Positions 41,996-53,934 of a stretch of 64,000 nt of DNA are shown here, in pieces. The first letter of the stretch is position 1. Each line of letters begins with the position of its first letter. The position numbers and the translations under genes are program-made. The DNA comes from Nothopassalora personata. Lineage: Eukaryota > Ascomycota > Dothideomycetes > Mycosphaerellales > Mycosphaerellaceae. Location of the stretch: positions 3,038,001 to 3,102,000 of the forward strand of contig CM066293.1 of NCBI GenBank assembly GCA_033816765.1, written 5' to 3'. The notes beneath the pieces are model-generated. The model searched no databases and was not told the origin of the DNA. It was given only the letters and a program-made list of their open reading frames with translations.

Positions 41996-44900
41996 TCAAA
42001 TATTCACAGCCCCAGTTCCCTTCTCATGATTCCCCTTCGAAAACTGCGCCAACATGCCCAACACCCCAGCATTGACCCGCTCATCGCCCGCATCCCCGGC
42101 GTCCTCAGAGTCGCTCTCAAGCTGGTCAGCACCAGGCGCATCCGCGAAATCCTGCAAATCACTATCCTGCGCCATCATCCTGCTCTCCGTGACGCCATGC
42201 GATTCTCTGCCTTTGGCGGCGCCACTCGCGGCACGACGACTATGATGTGCAGGCTGGCGAGGAGACCGTAGCATAGAAGCTGTTGATTTCCTGATATTGT
42301 TGCCACGCGTGGGCGGTGGCATGGGTCCTGGTTCTTCCGCGATCGATTGCGCTATCACGGGAGGCCACGCTGGCGGGGGCTGCCAACCTGACGCGCGGTG
42401 TTGACCAGGTCGGCGATTGTAATGGCTGTAGTATTGTCGAAAGTTCACCATCGATTGGCCCATTTTGTCGTCTTTCGCCGCGAAATAGTCGTCTCGCAGG
42501 CCTATGAAGCCAAGGGGTGTTAGCTTATAATCGAGGACCACACAATGGCGCCTCAGCAACTGCTGTTGCGCACGGAGAGGGGCTCCGTGCATTGCCTGTA
42601 GACGTACCATCTTCATCCTGAAACGCTTCCATCATATCCGCCGCATTGAGATCCTTCTTGAAGCCAAACACGGCGAAATTGCACTGGTATCCTATACCTT
42701 CCACATGCACAGTCTGCTCTCGAAAGAAATCCACTATCCTCTCACACCGAGAGTTTGCATTACGCCATAGAATGATAGGAGCCACAATGAGACTGAGAAT
42801 CTCGTCGAGAAAAATCAATACCTTCATCTGGTACATCGCCGAGAATTCGGCTCGTACTTCGTTGCTGTGGAGACGGTTCTTCCAGTGGGCGGGCATGTAG
42901 TGGGTGTAGAGGAGGACCTACGAAGAGAAAGGCGTTAGCTGTGTGCCAGTTGGATGTGTCATTGCCAGGGAGAATGATGTAGGCAGTCGAGTAGCGCGTC
43001 GTGCAATGGCGTGTCTCCAACATTTCTCCACCACCCGAGCTGCTCATCATTGTCCGATGCCTTCCAACACGTACCTCCCGAAGATGCAAGACCGGATCGT
43101 ACAACTCACTGTCCTCAGGTAGTGCTCCGTTCGCGATACCGAATACAATTCCCGTGAGCGTTAGCCAGAAGACCGCCGTTCGCCCAGGTGTCACTTCGAA
43201 CCCCAAGAACAGCTCTGGGTCGAATAGTGTCGCCAACGCCAGAACAGCAGCGATCGCGCCACTGATGAACGCTACAAAGCGGCAGAGCTGGTCCAGCTTA
43301 TTCTTGGGAAACTGCTTGAGATAGTCGTTTGCAAATGGGTAGGCTTGTCGTAGCCTGCAAGACAACGGCGTTAGTTATGCTCGACAAGTGCCCAACAGTG
43401 ACTTAGTACACGATGATGGCGTGGAAAGGACTCGTCGTGTAATGGACATACCGGATATTGAACAAATGGTCCAGCTCATTGAATTCCCTTATCTTCCATT
43501 CCGCAAAGGGCGTAAAGGTCCTTGCACTCGCCTTGGATGGATTCTTCGTGAACTCGGTGTAGTATTTGAAGAAGTAAATCACGCAGAACCTCAGAATATT
43601 GAAAGGAGCCACCGCAAGGCTGATGAGTACTGCGAACCGGAGACGGGTTCTGAGTGCTTCGATCATTGCACTCCTGTGCTGGACCTCCAAGACGATATTT
43701 CGTATGCCACCCTGCTCATTGAATATGAAGTTGGTGAGACAGACGTCGATAGCCCACTCCAAGCTTTTGGAGTAGAACTGTCGGGTGCCGAGGAAGGGTA
43801 CAGGGAGGGTGAAGTCGAGGATGTCCTACTCAGACAATAATCAGTACCGCGGAAGACTGTGTAGTCCATGAGCTGTAGGATTGCACCAAGCGCACCTTAT
43901 TGTACATGGCGACATAGTAGTTGGACTGGCGCATTAGTCGATTCGCAATGGTCTCCGCAGTCAGCTTCTGCTGTGGCTGCCGATGGTCCGTCTGATGGTT
44001 GAGATACCTCTTTGCCTGGCTGGAGGGAGCAGCAGTGGCGATGTTAGCGTTCTGAATCCCTACCAGACCGTCCACAACGCGGACCCAGGATACGGTCTGG
44101 ATGTCATCGTCGCTAATACCAAGAACGTGATGAAAGAAGTCGTGCATTCGAAAAAGCCGCCGGATATCTTGCACGTATCGAAGAGCGGAAAAGAGCCTAG
44201 GAAGCACATGTACGTCAGCATGCTTCATGTATGAGAAGTAGAGACGCGCGTCGTGCAATGCGTAGCTCACACACTCCGCCATCTTCGAGGCGACGGATGA
44301 GCGTCCGATACGTACCAATATATCACAAAGAAGAAAAGCGCTGCATTCTTCAACCAGGACGCTTTGGACATGCATTTCGGGACCATGACCTCTGTAGTGG
44401 ATTTGCTGGTCGGGATTTTCGAATAGTCGATGCAAGTAGTGAGGAACATGGCAAAGCTAGAGACGGGTCAGCTATAGTCGAGAGACTCCCTGGTGCCGTC
44501 CCCTGGTGTTGGCTCGACGGGTAGAGCGATGTGTACCTGAACATGAAGAGCTCGCTCAACAAGCTGAGCACCCGTGACAGAAGTATCGACCAGACGCCAT
44601 GGCCCGTGTAGTATTGGTAGATTTCCAGCAAGAAAGTATCGAGATGACTGGCATTGGTGTACAACCACATGGCTTCGTTCTTCGGGTCGGCTCTGATAGG
44701 TTGCGTGTGAGGTGCCGCTGCCTGGGAAGGTCGGGAGCTCGGTCGCGTGAATGTTGGTGCTTGCGACACGTGGAGTCTCTGGTGTTGTTGCGCAGCCTGC
44801 CATAGTGCATTCTGGTCCATTGCTTTCTTGGGTTGTGGCTTCGATACCATCCCAGCAGCACGGCCAGGCCCTCTCTTTCCCGGATCCAGCAACAAGGACG

Positions 44901-45297
44901 CGGGAACGTCCTCATCGTCGTCGACGCCATTGTGATGCTTCCTCGGTCGCTCGGGCGAGGCCAGCATCTCGGGACTGTGACCGGGATCGGTGGGTGTCTG
45001 CCCCGCATCGTACAGGAAAGCATCGGGGTCCTCGTCTTCGTCGTGCCCGGCGGGTGGAGGGGGTGGTCGCTGCGACTCGACGTCTCGGTAGCCATGTTGT
45101 TGTGGACGGTTGCGGAAACGGTCGTACACTGAGGCCGAAGCTGTCACCTACACACAGAAAGGCCTGTCAACTACGCTCGACGACATTCACAGTGGCGCAG
45201 CGACTGGTGTGGTGTGATGCTAGTAGGAACGGTGCACACGTACATCACCCTCTGCGCCCGGCAGGAGTCGCGAGAACATCATCCGTGAGGTCTCCAT
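41996..45297 (-). CDS. ATG9: Autophagy-related protein 9 (lipid scramblase of autophagy)
   Basis: Eight exons: 45297-45244, 45147-44537, 44456-44316, 44196-43896, 43825-43452, 43354-43075, 42917-42608 and 42501-41996, giving 858 residues; every junction keeps phase. Exon 1 supplies [13 protein letters not shown], the usual N-terminal leader; without it the frame has no ATG. The Atg9 core is clear: [14 protein letters not shown], the [10 protein letters not shown] region, [31 protein letters not shown], then [26 protein letters not shown], membrane segments, and [21 protein letters not shown]. The tail is Ser/Pro-rich and acidic ([11 protein letters not shown]). Atg9 is the membrane protein that seeds autophagosome growth. 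Confidence 0.93.
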
Positions 45298-45849
45298 ATT
45301 GACGCGCTACCCATCTCGGAAGAGAAAGGGCAGAAGCGTGATTGCTGAGCCAGTGCCACTGGGTAGTATGGTGGAAAGAAAGGTGGAGGGAGGTGCGACT
45401 AATACCGGGTCAGATGTCGCGACTGCCATGTGATGCAGATGGCATGGAGCTCGAGAATGACGCGCCGCGCCGCGCCTGCGTTATCTTATCGGCGGCAGGA
45501 CGCTAGACGGGGCTTCGGGGATCGGGCCGCGTGGCTGATGAGCGCCACAGCCGGGGTCCTGCAAAAATACAAGTAGTACTTACTAGTACAGTACTGTATG
45601 CTTCCAGGGATCGGGCACTGGATAAACGTGACAGAGTCAATCAGTCGCTCGCTCGCTCGCGTGGCATTGCAATTGCATGACAGTCGGGCACGGGCATATT
45701 TGGTTGCGCAGCGCACAGTCATTCCCACTCGACGGTCTGCATGTCCACTCGGTCGGAGTAGTGCCGATGCATGGTTGACACGTGCGACTCGCTTGCAAGC
45801 TGGCCTGAACCTCGCGGCGGCGTTACCGAGCACTGAGGCGGACTATACC

Positions 45850-46056
45850 ATGAGCTTCGCCATCGCTGCACCAAATGCCTCGCCCTTCGGTACCCCTGCC
45901 AACGAACGACCCAACGCGAAGCGACCGACGTCCCAACTCCGCTCTGCTGTTGTAGCACCTGCTCCCGGCGGATACCAACAAGGAGCAGCGTCTCCCGCCC
46001 TAGTCCCAGACAGCTACTCCCACCGCGGGCCTCGTCGCAACCACAACCCAGTATGA
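45850..46056 (+). CDS. Upstream ORF overlapping the SEC24 start
   Basis: A 68-codon frame beginning MSFAIAAPN whose TGA overlaps the SEC24 start codon as ATGA. Its Pro/Ala/Ser-rich composition resembles a Sec24 N-terminus in another frame. It could act as a regulatory uORF with termination-reinitiation, or be part of an alternative N-terminal exon. No separate function is claimed. Confidence 0.4.
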   Translation: MSFAIAAPNASPFGTPANERPNAKRPTSQLRSAVVAPAPGGYQQGAASPALVPDSYSHRGPRRNHNPV

Positions 46057-49000
46057 GCGACTACGCCCAGCAGCCCGGACCACAGACGCCGTACCAGCAG
46101 CAGCCGCCGTACCAGTACGATGGCACACCAGACGTCGCGCAGCAGATGGGTCAGATGGCAATCGGCGCAGCCGCACCCAATCCAGCGCGGAGGAAGAAGG
46201 ACCGACATGCCTTCCACCACATTGAACAGCCCGCTACGGCGCCTCAGCAAGCGGCGTACGCGGCGGCACCGGCAGGGCAGCCTATGAACGGACAGGCACA
46301 AGCACGGCCAGGCGCAGACCCGAATGTCGCACCGTGGCAGCAGACGATCCAGCCATGGCAGTCGCAACAACTACCGCAGGCTGGTCAGCAGCAGCACTTC
46401 CAGCAGCCTCACGCCGCCGGACTGCAGCCCGCTGCAGGGAGGCCGGTGGACATACAACACCAAGGCCCACAGGCACCAGGCGCGCCACGGGTAAATCCGG
46501 ACCAAATACCGAGCGTGCCCATGAGTCGAGATGTGCCGGCCGAGTACTACAAGACGCACGTGTACCCGACGATGGAAACTCGGGTCCCACCGCCAGCTGT
46601 CACGCCGCTGGTTACATTCGACCAGGGCAATGCTTCGCCAAGGCACGCGAGACTGACCCTCAACTGCATACCCAGCTCACAGGAACAGCTGGCGACGACT
46701 GGCCTCCCTCTTGGACTGGTAGTCCAACCTCTGGCGAAGCAGGCAGATGGTGAGAACCCTATACCGGTGCTGGACTTTGGAGATGCTGGACCACCTCGAT
46801 GCAGAAGGTGCAGGGCATACGTGAATCCATTCATGATCTTCTCGAATGGAGGCAACAGGATGACATGTAATCTCTGTGGTCATCCCAATGAGGTCGATGC
46901 GGCATACTTCGCCCCCACCGATCCTTCTGGCGTGCGTGTTGATCGACAGGAAAGGCCAGAGCTTATGCTTGGCTCCTGCGAGTTCTTGGTTCCCAAAGAA
47001 TACTGGTCGAAAGAGCCAGTCGGCTTGCGATATCTCTTCCTCCTCGACGTCAGCGCAGAGAGTTGTAATCGCGGGTTCTTAAAGGCGACAGCGGATGGTA
47101 TTCTGACGGCGCTCTATGGAGACGATCTCGAGCTGCCGGAAAAGAACGAGCACGGAGAGGAAGAGTCCAACGAAGCGCCACCTGCGAAGCCCAGCAAGGT
47201 CCCAGCTGGCGCCAGGGTAGGTTTTGCGACGTTCGATCGGGAAGTGCACTTCTACAATGTTTCCGCCGCCCTTTCTGGGCCCCAGGAACTCGTCATGTCC
47301 GACCTTGACGAGCCGTTCACACCAATCTCGAATCAACATCTGTTTGTGGACGCTGCAGAATGCAGGACAAACATCATCACACTCCTCCAGCGGATGCCAT
47401 CCATGTTTGAAAGGATCAAGCACGCCGAGCCAGCACTTCTGCCCTCGCTACAAGCCGCCCTATCCGCGTTGTCGGATACTGGTGGTAAAGTGCTGTGCAG
47501 TCTCGCGAGTCTTCCAGCATATGGTCCCGGCCGCTTGACAGTCCGTGATAAGGGTATGCAGACCGCCAGTAACGACCATCCCGAGCAGGATAGGGTCCTA
47601 CTCCGAACAGAGAACCCCGCCTTCAAGAAGATCCAGGCCGATATGGTCAAAGCTGGTGTCAGCGTTGACTTCTTCTTGACTGCACCCGCCGGTGGATACC
47701 TCGACATTGCAACGATTGGCCACGTCGCTGAAAAGACTGGTGGAGAGACATTCTACTACCCGAACTGGGCATGGCCGCGCGATACACTCAAGCTTGCGAA
47801 AGAGCTCAGTCACTCTGTGCAAAGAGAGCAAGGCTACGCAGTCTTGATGAAGGTCCGCTGCAGCAACGGCCTGCAGATTGCGCACTACAGCGGTAATTTC
47901 ACACAACATACATTTGGTGCCGACCTGGAGATGGGGTCGGTCACGGAAGATAGCTCTGTCGCAGTAACTTTCAGCTACGATGGCAAGCTCGAGACACGAA
48001 ACGATGCTCACTTCCAGTCCGCGTTGTTGTACACAACGTCCTCTGGACAAAGACGAGTACGATGTATAAACATGGTCGCTACGGTTGTCGAGAACGCACG
48101 AGATAGTCTTCGTTTCGTGGACCAAGACGCAGTACTATCAATTCTAGCCAAGGAGTCTGCTTCAAAGATACCCGACCGATCACTGGCGGATGTCAGGCAA
48201 GCCCTGCAAGACAAGGCCATCGATATCCTCGCTGGCTACCGCAAACATCATTCAGAATCACACCCACCCGGCAAGCTTGTAATGCCTGAGAATCTTAAGG
48301 AGTTCGCTATGCTCGTCCTTGGTCTGGTCAAATCGAGAGCATTCAAGGCGGGCAAGGAGCCGAGCGATCGACGTGTACAGGAGGTTCGCATGGTCAAGTC
48401 TATGGGTCCAGCAGAACTCAGCTTGTACTTGTACCCAAGGATCATCGCGATACACAACCTTGAACCGACTGAAGGCTTCGCAGACGAGAATGGCCATCTT
48501 ACGATGCCACAAGGCGTGCGAGCCAGTTTCGCAATGCTCGAAGAGGGTGGTGCGTATCTGGTCGACAACGGGCAGATACTTATCCTTTGGCTGCACAGCG
48601 CAGTGAACCCCAATTTACTGGAGGACTTGTTCGGCGAGGGCGTCAATGCACTTGACAAGCTGAACCCGAACCTGAACGAGTTGCCGGTGCTCGAGACACT
48701 GCTCAATGCGCAAGTCCGGAACATCCTGCTGGCGTGGGAACAAGGCGCAGGTACTGGCCGGGGATCGAAGGGACTTTCAATACAGCTTGCGAGGCAAGGT
48801 CTCGACGGTGCTGAGTTCGAGTTCGCACGACTGTTGTACGAAGATCGCAATGGTGAGGCCAGTAGCTACGTGGATTGGTTGGTCCTGTTGCATCGGAGTG
48901 TCAATATGGTGGTAAGTTAACATCGACAGACGTTCCCTGTGACATCAATCCACTGACGCCACAATAGCTCTCTGGCCAACGATCCAAGTCTGCCGCGGAC

Positions 49001-49060
49001 GGCAAGAACTTCAGCGAGACGGTCACGACCATCGCAAGCAATGTGCCATTCTGGGGTTGA
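46053..49060 (+). CDS. SEC24: COPII coat cargo-binding subunit Sec24
   Basis: Two exons, 46053-48911 and 48968-49060, giving 983 residues. The 56-nt intron is GTAAGT...CAATAG with ACTGAC as branch site, phase 0. After a Gln/Pro-rich leader come the zinc-finger domain (CRRCRAYVNPF...CNLCG, about residues 251-275), the trunk domain (LFLLDVSAES), beta-sandwich and helical parts, and the gelsolin-like end. Exon 2 ends SNVPFWG. Sec24 binds cargo and pairs with Sec23 in vesicles that leave the ER. It is divergent to ATG9, with 755 bases between the start codons. Confidence 0.94.
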
Positions 49061-50007
49061 GCTCGCACTCCTCCCTCATGAACACGAATCATGAAGCACA
49101 TATGCTAAACAGTGCCAGTCCGCGGATAGAGTCGCAACCCAGCATCGACACTGCCGTGCCCCGATCGTACCAACCTCTCGCCACAACCTTCGCAGACATC
49201 CGCCCACAGCATGAATAGACCGTCCAAGCACTTTACCCACCTCAGCCGTCCCCTGAATGATTCATTGTCCGGATTGGCTTTGCGTAGGTCCAGTCAAGTC
49301 CATCATACCCTGGCCGAAGGGGCGAAGTTCGAGTTTTACTCTCGCGACTTGACAGCCATTCACCAAGAGCGCATGGCGAGCATCAAAGCGCGGATGTCGA
49401 AGTTTTGAAGCGTGGCACGGCTTGGAATACGAGCGATATCAAGATCCTGGGCAGAGATCATCGCATCGGATTGGGCATAGTATTAAGTGGAGTGGAGTGG
49501 ATACATCAGCTGAGTTGAGTCATGGACGAACATTACCTACGCAGCTACAGCAGTCACTCCTACCTTACCTGTCTTGCATATCTCTTCCTCTTCCTCTTCG
49601 CCCCCCTCCCCTCTCTCACCTCTTCCTTTCAAAAACAACTCCGCCCTCTTCACCCTCTTCTTCACCTTCCTCTTCCTTGGCATCGCATCCATTCCATTCA
49701 TTCCATCCAGTATCCTCCATCATCATCATCGTCTTCTTCTACTTTCTTCTTTCCTCTCACGGAAAAGGCCCCCCCCCCCCTCGCGTCGTATTCGTCCTCA
49801 TCCAACCATGGTTACTAAGCCATCAGAAAAGTCTTTCTCCCAAGCCATCAGAAAAGTCTTCCTCACCCCCCCTCCCTCTTTTCCCCCTCTCAACCAGTCG
49901 GTATTCAGGATCTATCGCTCTGGAAGACAGGGAAATTTCCTCGCATCGTCTCGTTCCTTTCGCAGCATCAATCTTCTCAACCAAGACAATATATCGTACT
50001 AGGTACC
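49061..50007. other. Intergenic region: small frame, pyrimidine-rich stretch, short tandem duplication
   Basis: A 65-residue frame at 49211-49408 (MNRPSKHFTHLSR...) may be a small gene but shows no domain. 49560-49880 is strongly C/T-rich, with a run of 12 C near 49769-49780. A 25-bp unit around AAGCCATCAGAAAAGTCTT is duplicated at about 49817 and 49842. Confidence 0.55.
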
Positions 50008-50286
50008 TCATAGGGGTTTTGTCATAGCTCCAGGAGCATTCTCTACGTTGAGGTCCCACTCAACTGCAATCACTACGTCACAAACATCCTCGTCAGCTGT
50101 ACAACGTTCCTGCTTTATGCGGACATTACTCTCACTATGGATTCTTCTCCGTAGCCGAACGACAGCAAGTATCATATTGGCAGCAAGCTGGATCTCCCCG
50201 TGTGCTTTGCAATCTTGGCAGGTCCGAGCCAGGGTCTGGCCAAGTAAAAGGGCCGTGAGAAAGAGGAGTGGGCGGGAGAATTTCAT
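50008..50286 (-). CDS. Small secreted protein with four cysteines (effector-like)
   Basis: 92 residues from ATG 50286. Residues 1-20 are a clear signal peptide (MKFSRPLLFLTALLLGQTLA). The mature part has a CQDC pair near its start and two more Cys (RCTADEDVC), enough for two disulfides. Charged and without a domain I recognise. Size and signal peptide are those of fungal effector or antimicrobial-type proteins, but no function is shown. The frame continues upstream, but the signal peptide fixes the start. Confidence 0.55.
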   Translation of the reverse strand: MKFSRPLLFLTALLLGQTLARTCQDCKAHGEIQLAANMILAVVRLRRRIHSESNVRIKQERCTADEDVCDVVIAVEWDLNVENAPGAMTKPL

Positions 50287-50906
50287 GGCTACGGTATAAT
50301 ATACAGTGTAGTTAGACTTGGGAGCAGTTGATCTGTCTTTGGTCAAGTAGTATACATAGTCCAAGCTTAAACGCAGACAGGTTTGACCGGTTTTGCCGCC
50401 ACCGCCGTTTCTTCGGGAGGCTGGGATTGTGAGTTCATAAGTCCTGGACTGGGAGTGTGCTCACCTCACCTCGTGTCGCAGATTCGCACCCTGTCCTAGA
50501 ATCATCTTGCCAATCGACGGAGATTGTAGGTAGGAACACGACGTGATGATGAGAGGGCTTGTTGTTGTCCTCGACGGCGTTCTATGGTCTTGCTGCGAGG
50601 TTGATCTCATGAAGTTGCGAGCCTTTGTGTCGATGATCTTGCCATCTTCCTGCTTCCGAGTATCATACAGTATGTGGGTTCTCAGGATCTCGTGAACACC
50701 CATCGTGCCACCGGAACGGCCGTCACATCCTCTTTTTAACCCATGACGGTCTCTCCGGGAGCACTGTGTTCCATCTCTTTCCCGGCAATGCACGGCTCGA
50801 TCAAAGGCCCCGGACATCGTCACCGAAACCGGCGGTGAAGCCAGTCCAAGCCTGACAGCCTCGTTCCCATCTTTACAGATTCAAACAGACATCTACAAGC
50901 GCTCCC
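50287..50906. other. Intergenic region with one weak minus-strand frame
   Basis: About 620 bases. A minus-strand frame at 50461-50823 is basic and Ser/Thr-rich without domain character; I do not call it. Confidence 0.4.
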
Positions 50907-52610
50907 TCAGCCAGGATGGCCATTGTTTTCAGTAGCATTGATCTTCTTCCCATGTAAATGCTTCCCAACAAAGTAATCCCACCTGGGACCTCCGAGCTCC
51001 TCTCTCGCTCTCCTCTGCAGTACAAGCTTCTGCGCAGCTTGCTTCAGCATCGTCTTGGGCGGCGCATAGCTATCAATCTCCGGATCGAAAGGTCGATTGA
51101 GGTATTCCTCCGTCGCCTCCTCCATCTTCGTCAAACTCGCGCCGCCAGCTACAGTCCTCTCCTCGCCAGTCTGGGGATCCGTCCATACACCTCGTTGCCA
51201 CTCGTCCAGCGGCATATCTTCAAACCCTTTGGAGACGTTCAGACGTTTGTACCACGTGTGCTCCCCATGCGCGTATTCTCGCATGTTTTTATGCTGCTTC
51301 TCGCCTTCGGTGTATTTGATCAGCAGGTTCTGGATCACTGCTCTCTTCTCGAGGAATTTGTTGACGAAAGGGATGGACCACGGTGCTGACGAGCGGAAGC
51401 CATCATTCTTAGTATTGGGTCTTCCGGTCCCGACGCTGAGCATTAGAGCGGGATTTGTCGCTTTCCCTTCGTAGAGGGAGTGAAACTCTGACAAGGCGGC
51501 GCCGGAAGGGTTATTCTCGCGAATTCCACCGTCTTTGAAGGATTTGGGTGCGTCGTTGACGAGTGCTTCGACCATCTCAAAGTAGAAGGGTGCGGCTGTT
51601 GTTGCGCGGGTCACGGTCCAGATTGGGATTGGGTCGGCGCCTTCGTTATAGCGAGTGATCCAGTTTGGTACGTCTTCGGAGTAGTAGTGGGGGTACGAGC
51701 GTAGAAGGTATGCTTCTGAAATATTCTCATCGTGGGTTGCTGTTAGGCAGCATGATTGGCATACCCTAGGCTTGTCGACGTCGAAGGGTTTCTGGTCGAG
51801 GTTGTTGCTGTCCCAGGGATGGAGATCACTTCCATCGCAGTTCTCGTGTTCGTGGCAGCGACTGCTGACGATGTCTCGTACGGCCTTTTCGAGCGGTTCG
51901 TGGTAGTATTTGGTCATCAGTGGAATCTTGCTGCGACGCTTCCCGAAGAGATCGTCCCCGACTTTTCGATATAGCTCCAGGCCTTCCGTTACTGTCATCC
52001 GGAGTCGTCCAAGGATCATTGCTATCAAGCCGCCAGTTGATGTACCATACATAAAGTCGAAGTAGTGGCAAGGCAGAAGCTCTTCTTCTGGGACCGCCTT
52101 TCTGGTGGAGAGATCTGCTGTTGTGGCATCTTGCAGCAGTGTTTCTTTAGCTGCTGCAGGAGCTGTCGCTGCGTGACCGGTGTCTATCTCTACGCCATGA
52201 TGTGCGTGTCCTTCGTCGGGATCATTGCCTAGCGTTCGGTGATGGCTTGATCTACCACGAAGCGCACCAGCTTCTGCTTGCTCCTCATCTTTCTCCAACG
52301 ATCCATGCAGTTCTGTTGGACTATCCGTTCGCACCGTCGATGTTTCCTGGTCGTAGTATCGTTCCCACAACCACACTTCGCGCATCAGTGCCTTGAGTAT
52401 CATCAGGCTGCTGTAACCACGGATCCCTCCACCATCCAGCGTCAAGATACAGGGATGCCATGGGTCGTCAACTCCACGTGCCCAGACCCTTCCAGCTTTC
52501 TCTGAATCGCTCGTCTCTTCTCTTCTCGGTGCACTGGGAGCACGACTTGAACTTCGAGTCTGCGTTCGCGATCCTACTGGCGCAGCAAGAGTTGCTGTAC
52601 TCTCTTCCAT
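50907..52610 (-). CDS. Patatin-like phospholipase
   Basis: Single exon, 567 residues from ATG 52610; the frame continues upstream without another ATG. The oxyanion motif is DGGGIRG at 59-65, the nucleophile elbow is GTSTGG with Ser191, and the dyad Asp is in KDGGIREN. Between the oxyanion loop and the elbow lies an unusually long polar insert of about 110 residues (His/Glu/Ala-rich). The family removes acyl chains from phospholipids or neutral lipids. No signal peptide or membrane segment, so probably cytosolic or membrane-associated. A Cys/His-rich stretch between elbow and dyad (SRCHEHENC...CQSCC) could bind zinc. Confidence 0.88.
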   Translation of the reverse strand: MEESTATLAAPVGSRTQTRSSSRAPSAPRREETSDSEKAGRVWARGVDDPWHPCILTLDGGGIRGYSSLMILKALMREVWLWERYYDQETSTVRTDSPTELHGSLEKDEEQAEAGALRGRSSHHRTLGNDPDEGHAHHGVEIDTGHAATAPAAAKETLLQDATTADLSTRKAVPEEELLPCHYFDFMYGTSTGGLIAMILGRLRMTVTEGLELYRKVGDDLFGKRRSKIPLMTKYYHEPLEKAVRDIVSSRCHEHENCDGSDLHPWDSNNLDQKPFDVDKPRVCQSCCLTATHDENISEAYLLRSYPHYYSEDVPNWITRYNEGADPIPIWTVTRATTAAPFYFEMVEALVNDAPKSFKDGGIRENNPSGAALSEFHSLYEGKATNPALMLSVGTGRPNTKNDGFRSSAPWSIPFVNKFLEKRAVIQNLLIKYTEGEKQHKNMREYAHGEHTWYKRLNVSKGFEDMPLDEWQRGVWTDPQTGEERTVAGGASLTKMEEATEEYLNRPFDPEIDSYAPPKTMLKQAAQKLVLQRRAREELGGPRWDYFVGKHLHGKKINATENNGHPG

Positions 52611-53934
52611 GTTGTGGTCAGCCGTGGACTGGAAGACACTCCACGGCTTTACCGGTATGGCATCCACTTTTTCGGTGCCACGTTGGGCAAGACTTCTCTT
52701 TCTATCCCTCCCAAGTATCGTGTGATTCCAAATGTGTGTTCGTGTTAGCTCTTTGATGTATGTCAACCAGGCGTCACTGATCAGATGAGGGCGAGGTGTG
52801 CTCTAAATGGCGCAGTGCGTGTCCTACGCTGAAACGACCGGATGCGGATGTAAGAAAGAGTGAGGTAGGGTCACATGGAGTAGGTGTCTCGGAATGTACT
52901 TGAGCGTGGTATGCGTGATGATCTTTCTGCAGCTACTGTGGTCCAAGAAGGGCGGTAAAGACAACAGACAAGATGCCACTCTGAACGCTGTGCAGTACGC
53001 AACATCTATTTCGTCTATTTTGGAGAACAAGTAAACAAACAAAGCTCGTTTTGCCAGAGGAGGCAGCTCTATGAGAAGTCATCTCAGCCCCGTGATGGAC
53101 TCTTCTCGATGATCTGGCCGGATTCTGCATAGCGCTACAGTAGACTGACCAGGTTAGCGAACGTGGCTGATGGTGATATATGGATTCAGGAACGTGATCC
53201 TTTTCGAAAGCTTCTGCAGAGACCTGGGGCAGGCGAGGTGCCTGCATGCCCAGTCGTGTGCGACGTCGGGAGGGATTGTAGAGGCGATCCAACCAGTGCG
53301 TGACGCTGCCCTGAGGCCGCCTCGTTGCTCAGGCGCAGCCATCGTGTCGGAGCCCGCCATTGCATCGCGGAATGTCTCGATTCAGGAACGACCATGTGAC
53401 TCAGATGGGCTGATGCATATAGCCAGGGCAGTGTGACGAAGTCTTGGTTGAAGTGTTACTGTTGGAATGCTTTGCGATGTTGATTGTAGAGACATATTTC
53501 GATTCATGGTTCGCGGTGGGAACTGCGCCACATTCACTTCCGAGCGCACGGTCCACGGTCAGCGCTGCCAAGACCATGACGAACCTCAGGTCGCCGCGAC
53601 AGAGCCAGTCACCTGTCGCCCTTCACCACACTCTGCGACGTACGAATCCCACCGAAAATCGTGTGCTCGCTTTCACTGCCGTTTAGAAGCGATACCTTGC
53701 TTGCCTGAGTCTTGGCTCAGTCTCCAGCTGACATTTCAGCGCGGACTACATAGCAAGTAGTTAGGCTCTTTTCCACGGCTTTGTTTGTCCTCTCGCAAAC
53801 GGACTTAGCAACGCCCTTGTCTTAGGGAATCGCAGTGCACACACGCAGAAGCCGCACTCTCAAAGAACTTATCACCCGCTACCAATATCGCAGTGACTCA
53901 TCAGAACCCGTAACTGGAGGCCGCCGCACACCGT
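52611..53934. other. Intergenic region, no gene seen
   Basis: About 1.3 kb. Only short overlapping frames on both strands; no domain, RNA gene or repeat recognised. Confidence 0.45.

Noticed and set aside
44231..45302. Plus-strand frames over ATG9
   Set aside because: Antisense shadows; the minus strand gives a full Atg9 with consistent splicing.
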